From: an uncultured Oscillibacter sp.
Lineage (GTDB): Bacteria > Bacillota > Clostridia > Oscillospirales > Oscillospiraceae
Assembly: GCA_910588005.1 (NCBI GenBank)
Contig: CAJUQM010000025.1
Location: 1 to 39,790, forward strand
Length of the DNA stretch: 39,790 bases
Reading direction: 5' to 3'
Below are positions 29,967 to 38,307 of the stretch, piece by piece. The notes under the pieces are model-generated. The model saw only the letters and a list, made by a program, of their open reading frames with translations, was not told where the DNA came from and made no database searches. Position numbers and translations under genes: made by a program. The first letter of the stretch is position 1, and each line of letters opens with the position of its first letter.

Positions 29967-31785
29967 CCGCAAATTGTATCAGAGTACATTCTCTCAAGTT
30001 CACTCTTTCACAGAAATCAGATGGGAGGATTTTCAGACGATGAGAAGGACGAAGAGATCCGCGAAGCGGTTTTTGATGCTGGCGGCAGTGGTCTGTGTAT
30101 TGGCGGCGTTGTCGGCCGCTGCGGTGGCTACGGGATTTTTTGGGCTGCGGGAAGCTCTTTTGCCGGAGAAGGGCAGCGTTTATGCAACGGACGGGAACGG
30201 CATCGTAATTCCTGGCGAATATGAGCAAAAGGATTTTGTCAGCCTCTCCGGTTATCAGGACACGCCGGAGAGCAAAGCTCTGGCGGAATGGCAGGCGTTT
30301 TTGGAGGACTACGATAAAGACGGATCCATTATCAGTGCGATCGGCAACGATCCCACGGGTTTTGAGGACCGTTACGGATTGTATTTGGTCTATACCCAGG
30401 AGATGGCCGACCGGCTGGAGGAGATTGTGGAAAAATATCATCTTCGGCTTCACAGCCGGATCGAAGACGTGTTTCCGGAGACATGGCCGGTAGCCGTGGG
30501 AGATTTTTTTGAGGAACATGTCACGCCCTACTCCGGCTATATCTACGAGGACGGGACTTTCCGCTTTGACGGTGATGCGGTGTTTGAGGACTATGGGAGA
30601 ATCGATTACCAATTCAGCCGCTCCGTCCGGGGGACTTTCAACGACGTGGCGCTGAATATCGGAAATGTGGAGGATTTTCAGGAGTGGGATTATCAAACGG
30701 CGAAGGGGACCTCTGTTACCCTGGGACTTGGGAGGCGGAACCGCTCAATCCTCATAGCGGATCTTGGAGATAGCTTTGTGCTGGTCAATGTGCTGACAGG
30801 GGAGGAAGGGGATGATACCTTCTCCAGCGGCCCAATCGGGAAAGCAGAGCTGGAGGCCCTGGCGGACAGCTTTGACTTCTCCGCTCTGGCTCCGGTAAGG
30901 ACCCCGGATTTGGACGCCATTTTAGATGCAAATACCCGTTGTATAGAGGGGCCGGAGAGCCAGCCCTCAGAGGAGATTCCGGAGGAGTCCGAGGATCAGC
31001 TCTACATTCAGACAGGGATGCGGACCGAGACGGCCCGGGATTTTGTTCTCATGCTGGCGGAGCGGATTGAGGATGGGCGAAAGGAGGAGGTGGCGAACCT
31101 GCTGGTCTATCCCGCTCAGGTGGAGGTGGCTGCCGGGACCTTCACGGTGAACTCCCCGGAGGAGTTTTTGCCCTATTATGATGAGGTCATCGGGCAAAAC
31201 CGCCTGGCCCTCTCCACGGCCATGACCTGGGAACCCAATCCCTCGGAGTCACAGATTTTCAGGGACGGCAGCGGCCTTGCCGCCGCGGCCGAGGGGGCTG
31301 TGTGGTTTGGACTGGTGGAGGAGAGTGTCATCCGGGTATTCACCATCCAGACAGATCAGGCCGCGGTCCGCTCCAGCGCACCCCCTCCCGGTGGGGACGA
31401 TATCTACGATCACACGGGCATCGAGACGGACGCCGCCCGGGCCTTCGTCTGGGACCTGACGGAGCTGCTGGCGGACGGGGAGCGGGAGAAGGTGGCGGAA
31501 CTCTTCGTTTATCCCTGCGCCGTCCGCGTCCCTGACGGGACCTTCCCGGTAAACACGCCGGAGGAGCTGCTGGAATACTACGGCGAGGCCCTTGAGGACC
31601 ATATGGGGGACCTGATCCCCAAGCTGGACTATACCACCCTCTTCACCCGGAACGGCCTGGTGGGAGTGGGGGACGGCGCCGCCTGGTTCGGCCTGGTGGA
31701 GGACGGGGAGATCCGCCTCTTCAGCCTCTGGTCCGGCCAGGGCCTGGGCGTGGGTCCCATAGTCAGCGAACCCACACGGGGATAG
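29959..31785 (+). CDS. Membrane protein, probable anti-sigma factor with duplicated domain
   Basis: The 608-residue protein has a short cytoplasmic start (1-37), one membrane segment (about 38-60) and a long extracytoplasmic part. Residues of about 61-310 form a first unrecognised region rich in acidic and aromatic residues. Two tandem copies of a roughly 110-residue unit follow (about 348-457 and 482-595), sharing T-x3-ARxFV, the KVAELFVYP-type segment, the G-x-F-x-VN-x-PEE motif and WFGLVE. They look like NTF2-like folds. ATG lies inside the end of the sigma gene after GGGGGAGG. Anti-sigma function is inferred from overlap and topology; the N-terminal segment is short for a known anti-sigma domain. 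Confidence 0.8.
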   Translation: MNNRKLYQSTFSQVHSFTEIRWEDFQTMRRTKRSAKRFLMLAAVVCVLAALSAAAVATGFFGLREALLPEKGSVYATDGNGIVIPGEYEQKDFVSLSGYQDTPESKALAEWQAFLEDYDKDGSIISAIGNDPTGFEDRYGLYLVYTQEMADRLEEIVEKYHLRLHSRIEDVFPETWPVAVGDFFEEHVTPYSGYIYEDGTFRFDGDAVFEDYGRIDYQFSRSVRGTFNDVALNIGNVEDFQEWDYQTAKGTSVTLGLGRRNRSILIADLGDSFVLVNVLTGEEGDDTFSSGPIGKAELEALADSFDFSALAPVRTPDLDAILDANTRCIEGPESQPSEEIPEESEDQLYIQTGMRTETARDFVLMLAERIEDGRKEEVANLLVYPAQVEVAAGTFTVNSPEEFLPYYDEVIGQNRLALSTAMTWEPNPSESQIFRDGSGLAAAAEGAVWFGLVEESVIRVFTIQTDQAAVRSSAPPPGGDDIYDHTGIETDAARAFVWDLTELLADGEREKVAELFVYPCAVRVPDGTFPVNTPEELLEYYGEALEDHMGDLIPKLDYTTLFTRNGLVGVGDGAAWFGLVEDGEIRLFSLWSGQGLGVGPIVSEPTRG

Positions 31786-31790
31786 AGATT

Positions 31791-31820
31791 GGAAGAGGTC
31801 CCATGGGCCTCTTCCTTTTT
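31791..31820 (+). terminator. Terminator after the anti-sigma gene
   Basis: GGAAGAGG (31791-31798) pairs with CCTCTTCC (31808-31815), with further pairing of TCCC against GGG. TTTTT follows. Confidence 0.8.
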
Positions 31821-31831
31821 GTCCATGTTTG

Positions 31832-31840
31832 TGCTACACT
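31832..31840 (+). promoter_or_regulatory. Candidate extended -10 promoter of the GH3 gene
   Basis: TG, one base, then TACACT (31835-31840) forms an extended -10 without a clear -35. The predicted start is about 20 bases before the GH3 start codon. Confidence 0.4.
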
Positions 31841-31867
31841 GGTCTTATCAACATCCCGGAGGTGGAT

Positions 31868-33064
31868 ATGAGACGAGTATTATTCACGGCGGTTCTGGCC
31901 GCGTTGCTGCTGGCCGCCTGCGCCGCGCCGCAGGTATCGGAGGAACCGCCCGTACCCCTGGAGCCGCCCGCCGTGGAGGTGCCGGAGGAGCCGCCCGCTC
32001 CGCCGCCGCCCACGGAGGAGGAGCTGGCGGCAGAGCGGGTGGAAGATCTGCTGAACTCCATGACCTTGGAGGAGAAGGTGGGCCAGCTCTTCTTTGCCCG
32101 CTGCCCGGCAACCGGCGCCCTGGAGGACATTGCCTCATGTCACCTGGGGGGTTATCTCCTCTTTGGCCGGGACTTCAAGGATGCCGCCGGAAACTATCTG
32201 AAGGCGGAGCAGGTGACGGAAAAAATCCGGTCCTATCAGGATGCCGCCCGGATTCCTCTGCTGATCGGCGTTGATGAGGAGGGAGGGTCTGTGGCCCGGG
32301 CCAGCTGGAACCCCAACCTGTTTCCAAACGGGAGGTGCAAATCCCCCCAGTGGCTCTTAAGACACCAAAATGGGGAGGGAGACCTCTTTGCGGAGGATGC
32401 CCGGGAGAAGAGCGGCGCCCTTTTGCGCTGCGGTGTCAATGTAAATTTGGCCCCGGTTTGCGATGTGTCCCTGCATCCGGGCAGTTTTATCTATGACCGT
32501 ACTCTGGGCCAGGATGCCCCGGCCACGGCGGACTATGTGGAGCGGGTGGTTGCCGCTATGCGGGAGAGTGGAATTGGCAGCGTTTTAAAGCATTTTCCCG
32601 GTTATGGAGACAATGTGGATACTCATGACGGCACCGCTCTGGACCAGCGGCCCATAGAGACCTTTGTGAGCAGTGATTTTCTGCCCTTTCAGGCGGGTCT
32701 CGCCGCAGGGGGAGACACCGCCGCCGTACTGGTGTGCCATAATATTGTCAGCTGTATGGACTCGGAACTTCCTGCCTCCCTGTCTCCGGCGGTCCACGAG
32801 ATTTTGCGCGGAGAGCTGGGGTTTGACGGTGTGGCGATGACCGACGATTTGGCGATGAAGGCAGTAAACGCCTATGCTGGGGACGGATCGGTGGCCGTGA
32901 TGGCCTTAAAGGCGGGAAATGACCTGCTGATTACTGCGGATTACCGGACCCAGATCCCAAAGGTTCTGGAGGCTGTGGAAAACGGCGGACTTCTGGAGGC
33001 GGATCTGGACAATGCCTGCCGCCGGATTCTGAGGTGGAAGCAGGCCTTGGGTCTGATTGCGTGA
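31868..33064 (+). CDS. Glycoside hydrolase family 3 lipoprotein, beta-N-acetylhexosaminidase type
   Basis: The 398-residue protein is a lipoprotein: signal MRRVLFTAVLAALLLAAC with the lipobox cysteine at Cys18, then a Pro/Glu-rich linker. The catalytic part matches GH3 enzymes of the NagZ type: VDEEGGSVAR (about 135-144), KHFPGYGDNVDTHDG (241-255, with the acid/base His253) and GFDGVAMTDDLAM, in which Asp326 is the likely nucleophile. NagZ-type enzymes remove N-acetylglucosamine from peptidoglycan fragments. The surface location fits wall turnover or glycan use. ATG at 31868 follows GGAGG. Confidence 0.92.
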   Translation: MRRVLFTAVLAALLLAACAAPQVSEEPPVPLEPPAVEVPEEPPAPPPPTEEELAAERVEDLLNSMTLEEKVGQLFFARCPATGALEDIASCHLGGYLLFGRDFKDAAGNYLKAEQVTEKIRSYQDAARIPLLIGVDEEGGSVARASWNPNLFPNGRCKSPQWLLRHQNGEGDLFAEDAREKSGALLRCGVNVNLAPVCDVSLHPGSFIYDRTLGQDAPATADYVERVVAAMRESGIGSVLKHFPGYGDNVDTHDGTALDQRPIETFVSSDFLPFQAGLAAGGDTAAVLVCHNIVSCMDSELPASLSPAVHEILRGELGFDGVAMTDDLAMKAVNAYAGDGSVAVMALKAGNDLLITADYRTQIPKVLEAVENGGLLEADLDNACRRILRWKQALGLIA

Positions 33065-33081
33065 GGAGGAGGGCAAAACGT

Positions 33082-34230
33082 ATGGAGACAGTAAAACTGT
33101 ATGACCGGGATCCCTTTTTAAGGGAGTTTACGGCTAAAGTGCTGTGCTGTGAGCCTGGAAAAGACGGCTGGCGGGTGGAGTTGGACCGCACCGCGTTTTA
33201 TCCCGAAGGGGGAGGACAGCCTGCCGACCACGGTTTTTTAGGCGGCGTGGAGGTCTTGGACGTTCACGAGAGGGGCGGCGCGGTCTTTCACACCTGTGAC
33301 AAGCCCCTGGAGACCGGCGCGGCTGTAACGGGAGAAATCGACTGGGAGCGGCGGTTCGACCATATGCAGCAGCACTCCGGAGAGCATATCATCTCCGGAA
33401 TTCTCTGTGAGCGGTTTTGCTGCAGCAATGTGGGTTTCCACTTAGGGGCGGAGACCGTGACCATCGACTACAATGCGGAGATCTCCTGGGAGCAGGTGCT
33501 GGAGGCGGAGCGCCTGGCCAATGAGACGGTCTGGGCGGACCGTCCGGTGGAGATTACTTATCCCGCTCCGGAGGAGTTGGCTGCTTTGGACTACCGCAGT
33601 AAGAAGGAGCTGAGCGGGCGGGTCCGCATTGTTGCCTTTCCCGGCGCGGATTGCTGTGCCTGCTGCGGCACACACGTTCTCCGGGCGGGACAGGTGGGAC
33701 TTATCAAGGTCCTCTCCTGCCAGAGATTCCGGGAGGGTGTGCGTCTGGAGATCGTCTGCGGCCGGCGGGCGCTGGATTATCTCTCCATGGTCTACAGCCA
33801 GACACGGGCTGTGGCCCAGCGCCTCAGTGTAAAGCCTCAAAACGCCGCCGCCGCCGTAGAGCGGCTGGAATCGGAGCTGAGCGCCGCCAAGGCCGCTCAG
33901 GCGCGGTTAGAGGAGGTGGCCTTTGAGGCGATTGCCAATGAAAACGCGGAGCAGGAGGACGTGCTGCTGTTTCAGCCGCCAATGAGACCGGACAGCGTCC
34001 GGCGGCTGGCGGATGCTGTGGCCCGCCGGTGCAAAGGACTTTCCGCCGTGTTTGCCGGGGAGGGAGAGCACTACGTCTATGCCTTGGTGCGGGCGGACGG
34101 AGGAGACGTCTCCTCCTTGGTAAAGGAAATGAATCAGGCCCTGCGGGGCCGTGGCGGAGGGAGAAACGGGTTTGCCCAGGGCAGCGTCCCGGCGGCGCGA
34201 GGTGAGATTGAGTCGTTTTTTGATAGGTAG
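33082..34230 (+). CDS. Alanyl-tRNA editing protein, AlaX type with DHHA1 domain
   Basis: The 382-residue protein resembles the editing part of alanyl-tRNA synthetase. Key zinc ligands are His98 and His102 (QHSGEHIISG) and Cys194 and His198 (CACCGTHVL). The C-terminal DHHA1-like domain ends the protein (about 300-382). It removes serine or glycine from wrongly charged tRNA-Ala, a free-standing quality control enzyme. ATG at 33082 has GGAGGAGGG upstream; a longer frame from 33034 would overlap the GH3 gene. It is cotranscribed with the GH3 gene, but I see no functional link. Confidence 0.9.
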   Translation: METVKLYDRDPFLREFTAKVLCCEPGKDGWRVELDRTAFYPEGGGQPADHGFLGGVEVLDVHERGGAVFHTCDKPLETGAAVTGEIDWERRFDHMQQHSGEHIISGILCERFCCSNVGFHLGAETVTIDYNAEISWEQVLEAERLANETVWADRPVEITYPAPEELAALDYRSKKELSGRVRIVAFPGADCCACCGTHVLRAGQVGLIKVLSCQRFREGVRLEIVCGRRALDYLSMVYSQTRAVAQRLSVKPQNAAAAVERLESELSAAKAAQARLEEVAFEAIANENAEQEDVLLFQPPMRPDSVRRLADAVARRCKGLSAVFAGEGEHYVYALVRADGGDVSSLVKEMNQALRGRGGGRNGFAQGSVPAARGEIESFFDR

Positions 34231-34241
34231 GGGAGGTTTTT

Positions 34242-34553
34242 ATGGACTATGTGCTGTTGGAATGGGATCATGATCTGGATGATGAACCCTATCTTGTCTA
34301 TTCCGAGTTGGATGAGAAGCGGATGGAGAGGCGGAAGGTGGAGTTTTTTCGCGGCGGACTCTGTTTTGCCTATGGCGCCGAGCGCGGAAATGATGGTGCT
34401 TTGGCGGAAAAGCCTTTTCCGGAGGATCTGCGGGAGATCACAGGCGGGGAAGAGGGGGAATGTACGGTCCGGTCAATCTCCCGGCAGCTGTTTCAGGAGA
34501 TTTGGTATCAGGCCCAGGAGCGGCCGGACGGATTCATGAGTATGTTTTTTTAA
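34242..34553 (+). CDS. DUF6881-like small protein
   Basis: The 103-residue soluble protein starts MDYVLLEWDHDLDDEPYLVYSELDEKRMERRKVEFFRGG. That is the pattern of the DUF6881 family (charged beta strands, a DxDDEPxxxYSELD core and an FF-R-G turn). The end is ISRQLFQEIWYQAQ. It has no signal peptide or membrane segment. GGGGAGG precedes ATG, 11 bases after the editing gene's stop, so it is likely the operon's last gene. The function of the family is not known. Confidence 0.75.
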   Translation: MDYVLLEWDHDLDDEPYLVYSELDEKRMERRKVEFFRGGLCFAYGAERGNDGALAEKPFPEDLREITGGEEGECTVRSISRQLFQEIWYQAQERPDGFMSMFF

Positions 34554-34599
34554 GGGGAATTTTCCGTATTCTGCGCAGAGCGGTTTATCCGATGTGCAC

Positions 34600-34644
34600 G
34601 CCGCCGGGAAAGAACGGTTTTCATGCTCCCGCCTTTCCGGCGGC
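34600..34644 (+). terminator. Candidate terminator after the DUF6881 gene
   Basis: GCCGCCGGGAAAG (34600-34612) and CTTTCCGGCGGC (34633-34644) pair with one bulge around about 20 bases. The downstream sequence (AGACCTTTAG) has only a weak T run. Confidence 0.45.
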
Positions 34645-34664
34645 AGACCTTTAGCCTGTTTCAT

Positions 34665-34715
34665 ATTGAGAGGAGAAGCGCCGCAGCCAAAAGCCGCGGC
34701 GCTTCTCCTCTCAAT
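34665..34715. repeat. 20-base perfect inverted repeat between convergent genes
   Basis: ATTGAGAGGAGAAGCGCCGC (34665-34684) is perfectly complementary to 34696-34715 around an 11-base loop. The right arm includes the stop codon of the LTA-synthase-like gene. Neither side has a T run, so it is not a standard terminator, but it could stabilise the 3' ends of both transcripts. Confidence 0.7.
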
Positions 34716-36570
34716 CGTATTGGAAGTGTGTGCTGTAGTAGTACTGGAGGTCCAGGTAGGTTTTGAGGACCCTCTGCCCCTCTCCGTCTAAATCCGCCGT
34801 CAATTCTCCGTTTCGAACGTACCGCCCCACATCGGTGAGGACGGGGATCTCCTGCCAGATGTCATTGGTGGCTTGGGTCCAGGCGTTGCCCTTCCACCCC
34901 AACTGGTCAAAGAGCAGGTTCATCAAAAAGCAGGAGGACACGTCCGGTCCCTCTCCGGTGAAACTGCCGCCCAGGGATTTTTTCGCGGCGTCGTTGGCCC
35001 AGATGAGATACCGGGTGGCGTAGTAGTTGTAAAACCCCTCCTCTGAGGACAGCTCCAGATTGACCCCAAGCTCCTGATAGGCGGAGTTGCTGTAGCCCAG
35101 CCAGGGCTTGTGGTCCCCAAAGACCACAAGCACCACCGGCCGCTCCTCCTGCCGGAACCGGTCAAAGAGCCACCGGAGCCACTCCGCCGTGTCCATGACG
35201 GAACCCAGGTAGTTGTCCACAATGTTGGCGGTCTCTGTGGAATACCGCCCGTCGGTGAAGTGCTGCCCCCGCCAGACGTCCTCTGTGCTGTAGGGTCCGT
35301 GGCCCTGATAGGTGACGTTGAAGGAAAAATAGGGCGCTCCGCCGCCGTCCCGGTTGGCCTCGTAGAGGCGGAGAATCTCCGGGAAGAGGATCTCGTCCGG
35401 GGCTTCGCCGTGGGGATAGAGGTCCCGGAAGCGGTTTTCTATGAAGTAGTAATCGGGAATTCCCAGATAGCGGTTGACGTTCAGACGGTTATAGAACCAC
35501 TCATAGCTGGGGTGGCAGCCCTCTGCGGCATAGCCCTGGCTCCGGAGATACCAGGCGTAGGAATTGGTATTGGCACGGTAGTTCCGCTGGTCGGCAAAGC
35601 CGGTGAGAAAGCCCCGCTCCGTGTCCACGGTGCCGCCGGCGAAGATGTTGGTTACCAGATTTCCTGTGAAGCTCTCCTCCTCCAGCTGGTGATATACGCC
35701 GTAGGCCCGGTCAAAGTCGATGCCCTCTGCGCCGTCAAAGAGGGAGAAGTCCGCAAAGGCCTCCAGCTGGAGGACAATGAGATCCACCTGCCGCTCCTCT
35801 GGAATGTCCTGGGGGACATAGGACTCCAGCAGTGCCCGGGTCTCCGCCTCACTGTAGTCCGCCGGGGGCTTTACCGCTCCGGCGGTGACGCTGTGGAGAA
35901 AGGGGTAGATAAAGCCCTTGGAGAGATACAGCCGGGTGGAGGACCAGCGCTCCAGATCATCGAACTGGGCCATATTGTCGGTTTTGCTCTCGTAGAGATT
36001 TTTATCGGCACAGGCCCACCACATGGGACCCCACAGCAGCGCCGCCGCCAGCAGCAGGGCTATTCTGGGCTGTTTGGGCAGCCGTCCCCGGACGAAAAAG
36101 AAGAGGATTGCCGTGCCCAGGAGGAGACACCCCAGCCCGAACCACACCCGCTTGTCCGGCGTGAGGTCATAGTCCGCCATGGCGGTGATGGCGGCGGCGT
36201 CCCGGAGGTTTTGCAGGTCCTGAAACATCAGCGGGTCGTCCCGGAAGCGGAGCTTGTAGTAGTTTCCCAGGGAGAGGCCCCAGACCACCGCTCCGGTGAG
36301 CAAAAAGGCCGCCCAGGACCGCCCCAGGGCGGCGTACAGCAGCGCCAGCAGCAGCACTACCGGCGCCAGGTTTAAAAGCAGCAGCAGCGGGTGGCGGAAG
36401 TAGCTGCCCATGATGATATCGGGGTAGTCGCCATAGGCGAAAAACAGTGACAGTCCCCCCAGACACACTCCCGCCGCCAGCAGGATTCCCAGGTTCCAGA
36501 GCCAGAAGGCGGCCTGCCTCTTTTTAGGCAGGCCGTCGGGGGCCGTTTGGAACAGCCAGAGGTTCTTCAT
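34711..36570 (-). CDS. LTA-synthase-like sulfatase-fold membrane enzyme
   Basis: The 619-residue protein has about five N-terminal membrane segments (residues 20-200) and a large extracellular alkaline-phosphatase/sulfatase domain. The likely catalytic threonine is in IFAGGTVDTE (about residue 315), and the metal-site motifs NVTYQGHGPY and VVFGDHKPWLG are present. This family includes lipoteichoic acid synthases and other phosphoglycerol or phosphoethanolamine transferases acting on lipid-linked sugars. Exact product is unknown. ATG lies two bases after the glyS stop (TGAGTATG) with no clear ribosome site, so translation is probably coupled to glyS. Confidence 0.88.
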   Translation of the reverse strand: MKNLWLFQTAPDGLPKKRQAAFWLWNLGILLAAGVCLGGLSLFFAYGDYPDIIMGSYFRHPLLLLLNLAPVVLLLALLYAALGRSWAAFLLTGAVVWGLSLGNYYKLRFRDDPLMFQDLQNLRDAAAITAMADYDLTPDKRVWFGLGCLLLGTAILFFFVRGRLPKQPRIALLLAAALLWGPMWWACADKNLYESKTDNMAQFDDLERWSSTRLYLSKGFIYPFLHSVTAGAVKPPADYSEAETRALLESYVPQDIPEERQVDLIVLQLEAFADFSLFDGAEGIDFDRAYGVYHQLEEESFTGNLVTNIFAGGTVDTERGFLTGFADQRNYRANTNSYAWYLRSQGYAAEGCHPSYEWFYNRLNVNRYLGIPDYYFIENRFRDLYPHGEAPDEILFPEILRLYEANRDGGGAPYFSFNVTYQGHGPYSTEDVWRGQHFTDGRYSTETANIVDNYLGSVMDTAEWLRWLFDRFRQEERPVVLVVFGDHKPWLGYSNSAYQELGVNLELSSEEGFYNYYATRYLIWANDAAKKSLGGSFTGEGPDVSSCFLMNLLFDQLGWKGNAWTQATNDIWQEIPVLTDVGRYVRNGELTADLDGEGQRVLKTYLDLQYYYSTHFQYD

Positions 36571-36572
36571 AC

Positions 36573-37988
36573 TCAGTAGGCCAGTTTTTCCGCGAGATAG
36601 GCCTTCAGTTCCGCGATGGGAATCCGGACCTGGGACATGGAGTCCCGTTCCCGGACGGTAACGCAGTTGTCGCTGGCCTTTTCGGCGTCGCCCACGGTGT
36701 CGAAGTCCACGGTGACGCAGTAGGGCGTGCCGATCTCGTCCTCCCGGCGGTAACGCTTGCCGATGGAGCCGGTCTCGTCAAAGTCCACCATCCAGTCTTT
36801 GGCGAGTTCCTGCTGGATCTCCTGGGCCTTACCGCTGAGCTTTTTGGACAGAGGCAGCACGGCCACTTTAAAAGGGGCGATGGCGGGGTGGAAGCGCATG
36901 ACGGTGCGGATGTCGTTTTTCGCCTCGTCCACAATCTCCTCGTCGTAGGCCTCCACCAGCAGGGCCAATGTCATGCGGTCCGCCCCCAGAGACGGCTCGA
37001 TGACATAGGGGATATAGTGCTCGTTCTTTTCCTGGTCGAAGTAGGTCAGGTCCTGGCCGGAGTGCTCCTGGTGCTGTTTCAGGTCGTAGTCCGTCCGGTC
37101 GGCCACGCCCCACAGCTCTCCCCAGCCGAAGGGGAAGCGGTACTCGAAGTCCGTGGTGGCCTTGGAGTAGAAGGCCAGCTCCTCCGGCTCGTGGTCCCGC
37201 AGGCGCAGGTTCTCCTCCTTCACGCCAAGGCCGATGAGCCAGTCGTGGCAGTAGGTCCGCCAATACTGGAACCACTCCAGGTCCGTGTCCGGCTTGCAGA
37301 AGAACTCCAGCTCCATTTGCTCAAACTCCCGGATGCGGAAGATGAAGTTGCCGGGGGTGATCTCGTTGCGGAAGCTCTTGCCTACCTGGCACACGCCGAA
37401 GGGGAGCTTGCGGCGTGTGGTGCGCTGGATAGCGGGGAAGTTCACGAAGATGCCCTGGGCAGTCTCGGGCCGGAGATAGACCTCGTTGGCGGAGTCCTCG
37501 GTGACGCCCTGGTGGGTCTTGAACATGAGATTGAAACGGCGGATGTCGGTGAAGTCGTGCTTGCCGCACCCAGGGCAGGGGACCTGCTTTTCCCGGATGA
37601 AGGACACCAGGTCCTCCTGGGTCATGGCCTCCACGTTCACGTCCAGGCCGTTCTCACTGACAAAGCCCTCCACCAGCTTGTCGGCCCGGTGGCGCATCTT
37701 GCAGGCCTTGCAGTCGATCAGGGGGTCGTTGAAGGTGGACACGTGGCCGCTGGCCACCCACACCTGGGGATTCATGAGAATGGCGGCGTCCAGCCCCACG
37801 TTGTAGGGATTTTCCTGGACGAATTTCTTCCACCAGGCCCGCTTGACGTTGTTTTTCAGCTCCACACCCAGGGGGCCGTAGTCCCAGCTGTTGGCAAGGC
37901 CGCCGTAGATCTCGCTGCCGGGGAAGACGAAGCCCCGGCCCTTGCAGAGGGCGACGATTTTTTCCATGGTTTTCTGCTTGTTGTCCAT
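36573..37988 (-). CDS. glyS: Glycyl-tRNA synthetase (alpha2 type)
   Basis: The 471-residue class II enzyme charges tRNA-Gly. The GlyRS start FVFPGSEIYGGLANSWDYGPLG, the zinc cysteines Cys93/Cys96 and Cys138/Cys141, motif 2 around LPFGVCQVGKSFRNEITPG, and the anticodon-binding C-terminal domain (VAVLPLSKK onward) are all visible. Single-chain type, not the alpha-beta form. AAGGAG precedes ATG at 37988. A T-box leader controls it, and an LTA-synthase-like gene follows in the same transcript. Confidence 0.97.
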   Translation of the reverse strand: MDNKQKTMEKIVALCKGRGFVFPGSEIYGGLANSWDYGPLGVELKNNVKRAWWKKFVQENPYNVGLDAAILMNPQVWVASGHVSTFNDPLIDCKACKMRHRADKLVEGFVSENGLDVNVEAMTQEDLVSFIREKQVPCPGCGKHDFTDIRRFNLMFKTHQGVTEDSANEVYLRPETAQGIFVNFPAIQRTTRRKLPFGVCQVGKSFRNEITPGNFIFRIREFEQMELEFFCKPDTDLEWFQYWRTYCHDWLIGLGVKEENLRLRDHEPEELAFYSKATTDFEYRFPFGWGELWGVADRTDYDLKQHQEHSGQDLTYFDQEKNEHYIPYVIEPSLGADRMTLALLVEAYDEEIVDEAKNDIRTVMRFHPAIAPFKVAVLPLSKKLSGKAQEIQQELAKDWMVDFDETGSIGKRYRREDEIGTPYCVTVDFDTVGDAEKASDNCVTVRERDSMSQVRIPIAELKAYLAEKLAY

Positions 37989-38049
37989 TGTGATTTCTCC
38001 TTTATATCAAAAATAGTTTTTCCAGGCATTCGCACAATATGTTAAAGTG

Positions 38050-38272
38050 AAAAAACGCCCTGAGCCAAAAGGCTCAGGGCGAACTTGCGTCCGTGGTTCC
38101 ACCTGAATTTCCCCCATGGGGGACGCTCTGCCCGGTAACGCCGGGGTGACGGCGGGGCATTTCCGTCCCGCAGCTCCCGGGCGCCTTCTCTCCGTTCCCC
38201 GGGAGGACTTGCACCAAAACGCCCTCTCTCTTGGCCGGGGAGACGGGGGTACTCCTCCCGTTCATAGCCTGT
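38050..38272 (-). promoter_or_regulatory. Glycine T-box riboswitch upstream of glyS
   Basis: The minus-strand T-box sequence AGGTGGAACCACGG occurs at 38091-38104. Its UGGA bulge would pair with the UCCA end expected for tRNA-Gly. A strong terminator follows (CGCCCTGAGCC with GGCTCAGGGCG around an AAAA loop, T run at 38055-38050). Upstream, stem I has the AGTA, AGAGAG and GGTG elements in order. A GGC glycine codon at 38185-38183 is the probable specifier. Uncharged tRNA-Gly would favour read-through into glyS. Confidence 0.93.
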
Positions 38273-38278
38273 TTTGTC

Positions 38279-38307
38279 ACTGTATCACGTTTGGGGAGAG
38301 ATGTCAA
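38279..38307 (-). promoter_or_regulatory. Promoter of the glyS T-box transcript
   Basis: On the minus strand TTGACA (38307-38302) and TACAGT (38284-38279) are 17 bases apart. The -35 lies inside the eroded end of the MBL pseudogene. Confidence 0.75.

Noticed and set aside
35110..36375. 421-codon plus-strand frame
   Set aside because: It is a shadow of the LTA-synthase-like gene; no plausible protein.
36888..38045. 385-codon plus-strand frame opposite glyS
   Set aside because: It is a shadow of glyS, a certain gene.
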